Below the pieces are notes generated by a model. It saw only the letters and a list, made by a program, of their open reading frames with translations, was not told the DNA's origin and did not search any database. The translations under genes were made by a program, and so were the position numbers. From Halichondria panicea (taxonomy: Eukaryota > Porifera > Demospongiae > Suberitida > Halichondriidae), in the NCBI RefSeq assembly GCF_963675165.1, contig NC_087385.1, positions 780,001 through 844,000 of the forward strand: DNA of 64,000 nucleotides, read 5' to 3'. Numbering within the stretch: position 1 is the first letter of the stretch; every line of letters starts with the position of its first letter. Below, piece after piece: positions 48,487-60,524 of this stretch.

Positions 48487-48690
48487 TAGGCTACCTCTAC
48501 ACCTACTGGGCTCCACTGGTGAGGGGGGTAGACTAACTGGGTAGGCTACCTCTACACCTACTGGGCTCCACTGGTGAGGGGGGTAGACTAACTGGGTAGG
48601 CTACCTCTACACCTACTGGGCTCCACTGGTGAGGGGGGTAGACTAACTGGGTAGGCTACCTCTACACCTACTGGGCTCCACTGGTGAGAC
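48487..48690 (+). repeat. Minisatellite multiplying a 5' splice site (F2, 4 units)
   Basis: Same unit as 16,067-16,545, with the exon end plus CACTG|GTGAGG in each. Four copies here against nine in F1. Confidence 0.9.
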
Positions 48691-51600
48691 ATTTCAATAG
48701 CCTAAGAATTGGTTTTTCTGTCGTGATTTATTTAAAACATTTTCTGTATGATGGTCTAATGTATGTTTCTGGCCTGCAGTGTTTCGTGATTGCCGTGACA
48801 ACACTGAGGGAGTTCTACGATGACCTGAAGAGATATTGGAGGGACAGGGAGATCAACTCACAACGATACCACAAACTGACTCCCAAAGGTACACACACAC
48901 ACACACACAACCCTACTGAGATATTGTACGCACACTGCCCTGCCAGAGTACGACCACTATATACTGAGAGTTTGTGTATTTTAAAGCATAGGCTTATTTG
49001 TACTCCTGGTGTATGCCACACTCTCACCTAGCTACCAGTCTACGTGTTTTCTGAAATTTAAACCACCACCAGAGCTCAACAACTGAGACTTGTGTAGGTC
49101 TTCTTATCCTAAACTACCATATACTCTCATTTGCACTCTCCAACACATGCAGGGAGAGTGGTCACTACAGCCAGTCAAATACAAGTCTCAGACATTCTTA
49201 TCTTAGAGAAGGTACACATTTCAATACCCCATACCCCATACCCAATACCCATCAGTGATATCCTCCCATTCCAGAACCAGCGTGTGCCTGCTGATCTGAT
49301 TCTCCTACGAACCACTGAGAAGCCCGGAACATGTTTCGTACGCACGGACCAATTAGACGGAGAGACAGACTGGAAGCTGAGGGTGGCCACTTGTCAGGGT
49401 TTGACCTCCAATGAGGTAGGCCATGTGATCAGCGGGCCTAGTCATGTGATAGTCATGTGATGGTTTTCTCAGGAGTTGTTTGACATCAACGGCTCAGTGT
49501 TTGCAGAGCCACCTCAAAAAGATATTCACAGCTTTGTCGGAAAACTTACAACGGTAATTTAAAGTATTATAAATGTATCACTGTCCCATTCCTATGTAGC
49601 AGAATTCTGATTCCGAGACCAAGGAAGACCCGCTTGGAGTGGAGAACACACTGTGGGCCAACACTGTACTAGCGTCAGGATGTGCAGTGGGTGTGGTTAT
49701 CTACACTGGGGGTGATACGAGGAGCGTCATGAACACCACCACCCCGAAATCAAAGGCAAGGGACCGGACCCCCCCCCACACACACACACACTTGTATTCG
49801 ATGCATGCTGTACCGTAAAAGTACTGTTGGTATGTGTACAAAATGTATGTACAGACAACTTGTTACTGTGTAGGGCCGGCTATGGGTGTGTATGCACATG
49901 ATCTTTCATTACACAATGATTTCTCAATACTGCAGATTAGTTTGGTGGACCTGGAGATCAACAAACTGACCAAGATTCTGTTCCTAGCCACTGTAGTGTT
50001 CTCTGTAGCCATGCTGGCACTCAAGGTACTCACAACCTCTGGTGTGTGTGTACTAGCGTCATCACTGTACATGTACATGTAGGGTTTCTCTGGGCTCTGG
50101 TTTGTGTACCTCATTCGATATGTCATCCTCTTCTCCTACATCATTCCAATCAGGTACCCAATGATGCCCAAACTACAGAACTACATGTGCAATGGAATAG
50201 TTCGGCAGTCACCTCCACTTACACCCACCACACACACACCCACCCACACACCCACCCACACACACACACACACAGTCTCCGTGTGAACCTAGATATGGGG
50301 AAGGTGTTATACAGCTGGAGCATACAGAGAGATGGTCTCATCCCGGACACCATTGTCCGTACCAGCACCATTCCTGAGGAGCTGGGCAGGATAGAGTACC
50401 TCCTCACTGACAAGACTGGCACTCTCACCAGGAACGAGATGGTGAGGTCAAGGGTCATAATGAACGTGTTTAACTTAGTATTAATGTCTACAATGGAAGC
50501 TTTGTTGGCATTTCCATAGAAGGTACTGGTCTGTCTACCGTACATGTGAGCTGGTGAATCTTGTCTAGTTACGCACATATTATGTGTAATACATAGAGAT
50601 TTACTGGTCTGCCTGCTGTATGCTTTTGCAGTCTATAATATACATGTATTATATACTACATGTATACTTTGTATTGTGAGTTGGTGAAGTGATTGTGGGG
50701 ATACACATGTAGTTATGTAACTTGTAATCAATTTTTCAGATACTGGTTTACCTGCTCTTCTTGTCTGCAGGTGTTTCGTAAGCTCCACTTGGGTAGTGGT
50801 GCCTACAGTACAGAGTCCATGCCAGAGGTGAGCCTATACTGTCAGTACAATGTGGCAGTATCATCCATCGTGCATATACAGGTGAAGGAGAACGTGAGAC
50901 AAGTGTTTCAGGAACAGTCGGATGTCATTACTCCACAAACTGGGCAAAGACCTGCAATCGTAAGACCCAAGCTACGTACACATGTAACTCATAAGATGAG
51001 CTAAGTAGTGTACAGCATTTACTCTGAGAGACGTTTTTGCAGAAAGCATCCTAGTAGAAACACTGATCATAGTTACTGTCGAGAGGTATGCCTACCAACT
51101 GTACTACCCCCCCCCCCCTCTCAAACAGTCGCAGCGAGCATCCATTAATCATCTGTTTGAGTGTGTGAAGGAGATTGCTCTCTGTCACAATGTGTCCCCT
51201 GTACTGGACGAAGATGAGTCACATGACTTAGAGGACGGGTCATGTGATAGTGGGTCAGAGCAAGAGGCGGTGGTGCTGTACGAAAAGGATAGGTCTAACC
51301 AGAGTAGCAGTATTTCATATCAAGCCTCAAGTCCTGATGAGGTACAGTTTGTTAGGGAAGTTCCCTCAATACAAGGTCCTGTAGTTGAACAAGCCATACA
51401 TGTAGCTTTCCCATTATCTTAGCTAAAATGGTATTATTACACAGATAGCTCTAGTGAAGTGGAGTTAGAGTGTAGGACTGACCCTGATGGAGCGAGACCT
51501 AACCAGCATACAGCTACAAGGACCCAATGGCCACAGACTCCACTACAAGATATTGCAGCTCTTCCCCTTCACTTCAGAGTCAAAGAGGATGGGCATCGTT

Positions 51601-51764
51601 GTGAAGGTAGGTGGTTAGTTTACATGTACAATGCACAGTGTAACAGACCGCTTATGCTGTGTGCCTACATCTTGTGTACCAGCCTGTACAGTTTGTTTAG
51701 TATGGTTTTATTGTGTATACGTATACAATGTACTGCTGCTTATGTTTGGGTTGAACTCTGTTCT

Positions 51765-52355
51765 TTGCCCCCTGTATACAGTGTTCCTACCCCCCACACA
51801 CACTACCCCCTGTATACAGTGTTCCTACCCCCCACACACACTACCCCCTGTATACAGGTTTCCTACCCCCCACACACACTACCCCCTGTATAGAGTGTTC
51901 CTACCACCCACACACACTACCCCCTGTATACAGTGTTCCTACCCCCCACACACACTACCCCCTGTATACAGTGTTCCTACCCCCCACACACACTACCCCC
52001 TGTATAGAGTGTTCCTACACCCCACACACACTACCCCCTGTATAGAGTGTTCCTACCCCCCACACACACTACCCCCTGTATAGAGTGTTCCTACACCCCA
52101 CACACACTACCCCCTGTATAGAGTGTTCCTACCCCCCACACACACTACCCCCTGTATAGAGTGTTCCTACCACCCACACACACTACCCCCTGTATACAGT
52201 GTTCATACCCCCACACACACTACCCCCTGTATAGAGTGTTCCTACCCCCCACACACACTACCCCCTGTATACAGTGTTCCTACCCCCCACACACACTACC
52301 CCCTGTATAGAGTGTTCCTACCCCCCACACACACTACCCCCTGTATAGAGTGTTG
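51765..52355 (+). repeat. Minisatellite of 16 units built from a 3' splice site (F2)
   Basis: About sixteen 37-39 bp units of CCCCCTGTATA(G/C)AGTGTT followed by CCTACCCCCCACACACACTA. The final unit is the functional-looking acceptor TGTATAG|AGTGTTGAGAG at about 52,350, so each unit carries a decoy acceptor with its C-rich tract. Confidence 0.9.
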
Positions 52356-54700
52356 AGAGTGGTGAGATAGTGTTCTACATGAAGGGTGCAGACACTGTCA
52401 TGGCCTCTATCTATAGTGCAGTACAACGACTGGCTGGATGAAGAAGTACGTGAGAACACAGAGACAGACATTGAGTGTTTATAACTGAGTTACGAGTGTG
52501 TCCTTTGAAAGGCCATCTAATGATCAGTGATTGCTTTCTGGTCGAACAAGCACAGGCTATTACCAAAATGGGTCTGTTTAATGGCTACTAACCCATTCTT
52601 CTCTCTCCCCATTAGTGTGGTAACATGGCGAGGGAGGGACTGCGTACTCTAGTGGTGGGGAAGAGGGTGCTCACTGAAGATCAGTACGCCAGCTTTGAGG
52701 TACGTGTACAAATGATCTTACATGTACATGTATGTAGCTACAAAGCTAACAGCACAGCTGACCATTAAGAGAGCTTTGTTATAGTGTGAGTGTTCAGTAG
52801 CTTGCTTTGAGAGGGATGAAATTAGTAGTACCCAAACTTGCACATTTTTACGGCAGTGTGTAACGTAGCTGCATGGATTGTGTGTCAGTGTGGTATACTA
52901 CCTCCCTACATACACTCCAGACTCGGTACAAGCAGGCCAAACTGAGTGTGACTGATCGGGCCTCCCAGGTGGCGGCAGTTGTGGGGGGACTGGAGGAGAA
53001 CTTGGAGCTCCTCTGTATCACTGGAGTGGAGGACCAGCTGCAGGTGATCTCGAGCTTTGCATTGACATTTTCTGCACATTAATTCCGACCTTGATACATT
53101 TACTGTAGTACTTCAACCTCTGAGTTCAAAATAATGTACATGTACTCCGATCCATTGCAGACTGATGTCAGGCCCACACTGGAGCTGCTCAAGAATGCTG
53201 GTATCAAGGTGAGCCATATCTACATGCCTTGGGGCAGGTCTCTAGATTGAGTAGTCTTCTGTGATGCTTCATTTTTGTTGATGTTTCTGTAGAGATAGTA
53301 CCTGTGTGTATATTCTCCCTTTTTAGTGCCTCGATCAAGCATTAATAATAGTTCAAACCACGTAGTGTTGTCATGACGTAGAAGTGAATGGATATCACAC
53401 TGTGTACAGGTGTGGATGTTGACTGGGGACAAGTTGGAGACAGCCACTAGTATTGGACGTAGCTCAAAGCTCATCTCTAAGACACAGACTCTCTTCACCT
53501 TCAAACAAGTAAGTCAGTTCTCTGCCTGGTCATGTGATGACATGAACCCCCTCCCCCTGTGTCAGGTGGGCAGCCGGAGTGAGGCTCACACTGAGCTCAA
53601 CAACTGGAGGAAGAAGAACGACTGTGCTCTCATAATAGCAGGGGACTCACTCGAGGTATGCACTGTACTTTGTAGGGAAACTTATAATTATAGAAGATCG
53701 ACTTATTTTTGAGAATGTGCCTATGCACCAAGTTTATACTGTGCTGACAGCAATTCTTGGCCCCTATATTTACATAACATACACCCTGCACTCTTAGACT
53801 AATGAACATTGGGCGTTTATGAACTCGTCTCCCACCCACACACCACACACACACAGCTGTGTCTCCAGTACTACGAGAGTGAGTTTGTTGAGCTGGCGTG
53901 TCAGTGTCCAGCTGTCATCTGCTGTCGGTGCTCGCCCACTCACAAGGCACAGGTCGTCAGTCTCCTACGAAACCACACCCACAAGCCCGTGTGTGCGGTG
54001 GGGGACGGGGGTAACGATGTGAGCATGATCCAGGCGGCTAATGTTGGAGTGGGGATTGTGGGGAAGGAGGGGAAGCAAGCATCTCTAGCAGCTGACTTCT
54101 CTGTCACTCAGTTCAGCCACATCAGTCGATTGTTAGTCTGGCATGGGAGGAACAGGTGAGTGGCAATGGTTCGATTATGTGCGTTCTGTATTCTGAACAT
54201 CATGCGAGTGAATGGTTTATTTTTTCTTACAAAGTTGTGATTGGCCTATCGTCTAATTCTTATGGTCTATTAATTAAATAAGTATTTTGTTTTTGTAGTT
54301 ACAAGAGGTCGGCTGCTCTGAGTCAGTTTGTGATGCACAGAGGTCTCATAATCTCCGTTATGCAGGTGAGTGGGTGTGTGTGGAGTGGTGTGGGTGGGGT
54401 GGTTGGTGTGTGTCTAGTCATGTGATACACTGATGCCTCTCCCTTACAGGCTGTGTTTTCTTCTATATTCTACTTTGCAGCTGTAGCCCTCTATAAAGGA
54501 GTACTCATGGTCGGGTGAGTTGCTTTAAGTTTTGAAATTAGAATTTGGTGTGACCCAAATTCATCATTTTTAGTACAGTGATTTTTATGGTAGCTACGTA
54601 CATGTACGTGCACACTTTGATTGTCTGTAACTGTTAAGGGAGCTACATGTAGTACTGTATACACAGAGTACATGAACCCAACACCCTACCCACCCCCTCA

Positions 54701-54739
<39 letters not shown>

Positions 54740-55009
54740 ACTCCACGATCTACACCATGTTCCCTGTATTCTCACTGGCTCTGGATGAAGACGTACATTG
54801 CTCTCATGTACATGTACCCTGTACTTTACCAGGAGCTGATGAAGGGACGATCTCTCACACTCAAAACATTCCTCATCTGGGTCCTCATCTCCATCTATCA
54901 AGGTTAACCACTTGGACTCTTTAAAGCTAGTGAATATTGACCACTTGTACACCTGTAGGTGCTTGTAAAAAGCCCACTTAATTGTTTATTTGCTTAATTT
55001 AACCTTGCT

Positions 55010-55380
55010 TCTAGCTGTACGTCTTTAAAACAGCCGTAACTTTAGTATCGTTGATCCAATGTTAAAAATATTATGATTTTCTGAAAGCTTAGAAAAACAC
55101 CTTTTAAATGATGTGTTTAAATCCAAAATTCAGGCCGGGCCATAATTTGTCATTTTTCGGCTTTGGTCCATGGGCATCCATGGTCCAACCAAATTGGCAA
55201 ATTGTTTTTTTTCTCAAATATGAACTTTGATGGTACCATTTGAAAGGTCTCCTTCTAAGCTTTCATAAAACCCTAAAATCGTTGAAATTCGATCCACGGA
55301 ATTCAAGTTATGGCAGCTAAAAGCGTCCCTGAACTGTTAATAAAATAATGGTGGTACGTTGTACATCTTTCAACAGCCAT
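55010..55380. repeat. Foldback-type repeat in F2 intron
   Basis: Counterpart of 22,440-22,800, lacking the short (AT)n segment in its middle. Confidence 0.5.
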
Positions 55381-56456
55381 AACCTTAGTACCAACAGTAA
55401 GCTTCCTACAGTATTCTTGCCCCATTTACACGTTCACAGAACTCTCTCTGTCATAGACACACCTACCAACACCCACTCCCCCACACACCACACCCCACAT
55501 ACACACACACACAGGTGGTGTGATCATGCTGGTGGGATTCCTTCTCTTTGAGTCGCAGTTCATCCACGTTGTGTCCATCATGTTCACGGCCCTCGTGCTC
55601 ACAGAGCTACTTATGGTGGCACTCAAGATACGAACATGGCACTTCCTGATGGTCCTGGCCGAGGTCGTCTCTGTCGTCATTTATATCCTCTCTCTCTTTG
55701 TCCTCAAGGATTATTTTGGTGAGAGTCGTTAATACGTACGCCTGTAATTCTAGCAACTGTGTGAGTGGAAACATTCTCAGTGACTGTTACAAATTAATTA
55801 CTGATTGCCTGAGGCATAATTATCAGGAGCAGTTGGTAATCAAAAAAATACTGTAGTATCGTGGTGCTGATGGTATTTCATGTCAGTGCTTAGAAATTAT
55901 CAAACTTAATTCTGTGAGTTTTTGGCTAGCTAAAATCTACAATTATTGATATGTACTTACCCCCACCCCCCCCCCCACACACACACACACACACACACAA
56001 CACACTGTAGACTCCTCCTTCTTACTGACGTTTGGTTTTGTGTGGAAGACGCTGGCTGTGACTGGAGCAAGTTGCGTGCCACTGTTCATTGCCAAGTTCA
56101 TGCAGCGATGGTGTGCTCCCTCCAGCTACACCAAGCTACTCAAGAAGAACACCATGCTTAGAAACTGTTGCAAACTAACTTGCTAGTTTATGTATATATA
56201 CAGCTAGTGCAAATCAGTTTCTATCACATAATTTTTATTTTATCGATGCATGACCGACATTAATTCCTCATGAAGTAGAATTTTGTACCACTCTCTCAGC
56301 ACATATATACGAAAACATTTTGTTTCAAATTATTTTAAACAACAATAGTTAATTAATTTTGACATAATTATGGGACAATGAGAATTTTTATTCAATGATG
56401 GACCATTAATTTGAATAATACAACATACATACATACATGTACATACGTTTATAGTC

Positions 56457-56785
56457 TCAATTAATTGCTTGGAGTTCCCAGTCTCTGGTATATATATAGG
56501 CAGTCTCACACTCCAGACTCATCTCTGAGCCTCGTGTCAGCGATGGTCGTCTCGGTCCCCTACGATTGAGGAAATTACTGATGATTGATTCCGAGTCCTC
56601 CCCCGGCTCCACTCCCCTCACACTTCTACTGGGCCCGCCCACTCCACTGCGTCCTCCCACGCCTCGACTACTGCCAGTGTGGGTCCCAGCATTGAGTATA
56701 GCGTCCAATTGTCTCATCCTCTCCTCATTGCGACCAGCCATGCCGTCCACATCCAGGGTAGCTACAGAGAACTGGGACTGACCAC
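56457..56785 (-). CDS. Small unrecognised protein M2, duplicate of M1
   Basis: Minus-strand exon equivalent to 23,876-24,192, with acceptor CTGTAG above 56,785. Translation from the ATG at 56,741 gives MAGRNEERMRQLDAIL and the same Gly/Ser-rich and acidic parts. An 8-base TA-rich insertion near 56,490 shifts the last codons, so the tail reads AYIYTRDWELQAIN instead of AYQRLGTPSN. Whether that matters is unknown, since the family is not recognised. Confidence 0.45.
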
Positions 56786-56965
56786 CTACAGGGAAATTAA
56801 GGAAACAGTAAAACAGATTACGTGTTAGCAAAGATATCTCAATGAAGTGAAGACATGGATGACTATTATGGTAGGCATGTCATGCTGTGACGGTAATTAA
56901 CAGTGTACAGTAATACCTACATGTACATCTTAATCAGTTTTAAGGCAACATAATGTAGTTTCCAT

Positions 56966-57497
56966 TCTACACAATGATAAATACACACACTGTCATGAGC
57001 AATCTTTACACATTGTACGACATGCTCTGCAACTAGACTAGACCTAGACCTATAATATTGCCCATTGACAGGCCTATGGGTATAAGCTGTATGTGCAATA
57101 TTCCTAGTATTCCTAGTTACACTCACCTACTCCTGCAGCGCTAGACAACCTTCAGATCTCTACACCTCCTCCAGCTAGCCATTTTGGGAGTGCATGGGCT
57201 CTCCTCATAACCTTTGCAATAGTGGGGGCGTGGCTGGTATGCAAGATCAACAGAACTCCAACAACAATAGCAGCTCTCTGATATCTCTGAGGGAGTGTTC
57301 TACTGTCCATGACTTGTAAGTTGAAATGCTGTGTCTCATTGCTGCTATAGATATACAGAGTTCATGTAAGTCATGTGATGGTTGTTGATCTGGTTAGGTC
57401 CTATAGCTAGCATGCATAGTCTCAGTCCAGGCTCAACCAATGATTGTGTGTGTGTGTGTGATGGCATAAACACTGTCTCATGATCACTCCTGTGCAG
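56966..57497. promoter_or_regulatory. Head-to-head promoter region and leader exons of M2 and K5
   Basis: Uninterrupted form of the block split by the transposon at 24,685/35,266. It reads through GCAGCTCTCTGATATCTCTG at 57,270-57,290, the empty site. It has the leader ending ATGACTT|GTAAG near 57,317 and a short (GT)n at 57,446-57,460. Confidence 0.6.
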
Positions 57498-57500
57498 GTA

Positions 57501-60500
57501 ATGGATGCTCCAGTTGAACCATCACCTCGTCGGAGTCAATTCTCTGCGGTTGACGGACACCATTACTTGTGGAGGGGGGTTAGTCCAGGACCGAGGGGGT
57601 CTAACATCATTGCTGTGTATGATCCAAGCACTGAGCTGTGGAGCCTCTTGCCCACCACTGGACCTCTACCCCCTGGAGAGCATGGTGGTTGCTCTGTTTG
57701 TGTAGGTCGTTGCCTGTACACCTTTGGTGGTAAGGATGGGTCTTCTTACTTCAATGACATGAGCAAGCTTGATCTGGACACTCTCCAGTGGACCAAAGTT
57801 CAAACCTCTGGTAGTCAGCCTATGAAAAAGGCTTTCTGTGGACTTGTCCGTGTGAATGAGAGAACTCTGTGCTGCTTTGGAGGATTCGGTATTGAGGGCA
57901 CCACACAACCAGGATCAACATTCACCAAGACTGGTGGATACACAAACGAGTTCCATTTCTTTGACACGCAGAATGGTAACTTTTATCAATGTGCACATTC
58001 GCTGTATGTTTTCATTGCATACACTTATAGGGTATCTAGCTACTGGTGGGCGGAGTCCCACCCTCACTCACATAGGAAACCATGTTCACTTTCATATCAA
58101 TCAATGTTATAAGGATGATGTAACATTGTACCATTCTCTAAATTGCCCCACCCCCACTTCCAGGTGTCTGGTCGTCCCCTGAGCTCATAGGAGAGAGACC
58201 TCTTTCCTGTGACTTCACCTTCACCATGGTGGACCAGCACAGGGCAGTCCTCTTTGGAGGGTACCAACCTGGCCGTGGTGAGGTTAATGAAATCTACATT
58301 TTTGATTTCCAGACCATGGTGAGTTGGAATTAGTACTGCCACATTGAAATGCACAGTACTGTGTGTTCACTGTGTATAGGAGGTCACTAAGGTGAAGCCA
58401 GTACAGGGAGAGCCATGGCCAGTGGAGAGGTCATTCCATGCTGCCTGTTGTCTCAACTATGGCCAGGACCACCCTCAACTACTGGTGTACGGAGGACTGG
58501 GTAATAGCAGCAAGGCACTGGGGGACATGTGGATACTGGATGTAGACACTGTCCAGTGGACAGAGGTGAGTCTTGTCTTATTATGAACTGTTAGTGTACG
58601 TGTAGTAAATGGACGTAATAAAGAGATATGAGACATTCATTTACAACTTTGAAGTCTAGGGGATGTTAAATACTTGTGCTATGAACACACCTTTACTGTA
58701 TTATATCACGTTGTCAAGGTTACAAGCGTGTAATAAAAGTCATACAGTCCCTTCCGTACACGGTCGCGTAGCCTCGAGGCATAATTTGGTAAAGGGTCAC
58801 TGTAATATAAAACACATAGCCTTGAGACTCCTCGTGTTGTAATGTTATATTTATTTCATACAGTACATGGATTATCTGATGATCTGTTCAGAATACACAG
58901 TACTACTGTACACTCAACATTTATTTATCATTATTTTTTGTGCCTCCAGGTGACACCTCCTGAGTCAATGACACCACGTTACTACCACTCCATCACTGCC
59001 ACCAGTCTGGGACCAGAACTCACTGAGGTCCTCGTGTTTGGAGGCAAGCGGGAGAGCCTGGGAGATGCCATTGCTGAGTCCACCATACTGAGATTTGGTG
59101 AGCAGCTACTAGTACATGTAGCCATGGCAACTATTGTCTGATAGACAAGTACACACAATACATGTGTCAATGACTCTGAATGCATATACTGTTACATTTG
59201 TTCCTTAATCCCCCCTACAGAGTTGACTGGACCCTCAGCGTCTGTTGCTGGACCCTCGGCTGGGAGGTGGGCTCTCGTGGATGTAGCCCACAACGACACT
59301 AGAGGCTCCACCCAGCGACTGAGTGAGAAGAGGATCAGACAAGCAACTGCTCGTGCCTCATCAGTCAGTGAGACCAGCGACCACTCCTCTCAAGATCGGG
59401 TGAGGGCTCTGGAACAACAGTTACGAGCAGCAGAGCAGAGAGAGCACGACACTCAATGTCACCACCAACTACAGTTGCAAGAGAAGGATCGTGAATTAGC
59501 TTTAAAAGATTGTGAATTGACCAAAGCCAATCGTCGTCATGGAGATGCGGAGGAAAGAGCACAGCTGGCAGAGCAAAGAATGCAAGCTACACAATTACTT
59601 TTACAAGTGAAAGATCGAGAATTGGCTGAGGCCAACAGGAGAAAAGCTGACCTGTTTGCTCGAATCACAGCTCTAGAGAGGGAGTTAGAAGGCAAGACGA
59701 AAGAGTTGGCAGCACACAACACAGAGGTGTGGAGGATTCCGGCCAACAGAGTGATCATTGGCAGGAGAATTGGCAAAGGAGGGTGGGGGGAGGTGCTGGA
59801 GGGAACAGTGAGCGTGGCCGTCAAGCGACTACACGAAGAAATTACTCTCCCAATCTACATCGAGAAAATGGAGAGAGAAATGAATCTATTGGCTGAAGTG
59901 CGACACCCAAACCTTGTGCAATTCATTGGTGCTATTTTTGATGTGCCAAACCAAGCCCATCGATCCCCTCCTCTCATCATCACCGAGCTTCTGGACATGA
60001 ATCTCCGACAAGCGTACGAGAGGAATCAACTGGACCCAGGAAATCGTCTCTCGATCTTCATGGACATTGCCCTAGCTCTGAACTACCTGCACCAGCGCTA
60101 CGATCCCATCATCCACCGTGATGTGAGTGCTCCCAACGTCCTCCTCCAGCAAATGCCCAACCACCAGTGGAAGGGGAAGGTCTCTGACCTGGGCTCAGCC
60201 AACTTCCTGCAGCATGCTCATACGATGGGAGAGGGGGCCATAATCTACTCCCCTCCTGAAGCCATCCCTCAAGCCTTTGATCCTCTCACTCCACCTCTGA
60301 GACAGTCTGTCAAGATCGATGTGTACAGCTACGGCATTGTCCTCTGTGAGGTGACCGCTAGTCGATTCCCAAGTGCTGAACATTATCGAGACATGATTCT
60401 CCAAGTACAGAGGCAGCATCCTGCAGTGTACGAGCTGATACTCCACTGCACTAAGAGAGAGCCCAGCCATCGACCCAGCATGGCACAGGTGATGGTGGAA

Positions 60501-60524
60501 CTGAACAAAATAGCACCCTTTTAA
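57501..60524 (+). CDS. Kelch-coiled coil-kinase protein K5 (type I kinase)
   Basis: Exons 57,501-57,975, 58,164-58,318, 58,380-58,565, 58,950-59,097 and 59,221-60,524 give about 755 residues without a phase break. The kinase is of the K1 type: GKGGWGE, VAVKRL, LVQFIGAIF, HRDVSAPNVLL, DLGS, YSPPEA and a final LNKIAPF. Compared with K1 it has an insertion (VPNQAH) before SPPLIITELLD and a different stretch after SPPEAIPQ. These differences lie in kinase loops while the core is near-identical. The kelch loops differ from those of all other copies. Confidence 0.88.

Larger units (their letters stand above)
47558..56186 (+). pseudogene. ATP9: ATP9-type P4-ATPase copy F2, disrupted
   Basis: Duplicate of F1 with the same exons and most splice sites (DKTGTLT at 50,409-50,429; [11 protein letters not shown] about 54,005; stop 56,184-56,186). 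Three lesions separate it from F1. TAG replaces GAG at 51,466-51,468 in the exon starting IALVKW. Four extra bases (CTAT) near 52,411 follow MASI and shift the frame. A net loss of two bases near 54,795-54,820 follows DEDV and destroys the ALMYPELY segment. Splicing around all three is unlikely, so the copy probably gives no full-length flippase. It does keep the ESGEI codons that F1 has lost before FYMKGAD. Confidence 0.85.

Noticed and set aside
51459-52356. Open frames rich in Pro/Thr/His/Cys on the + strand
   Set aside because: They follow the 38-bp minisatellite in all frames. The unit is intronic and contains a splice acceptor.
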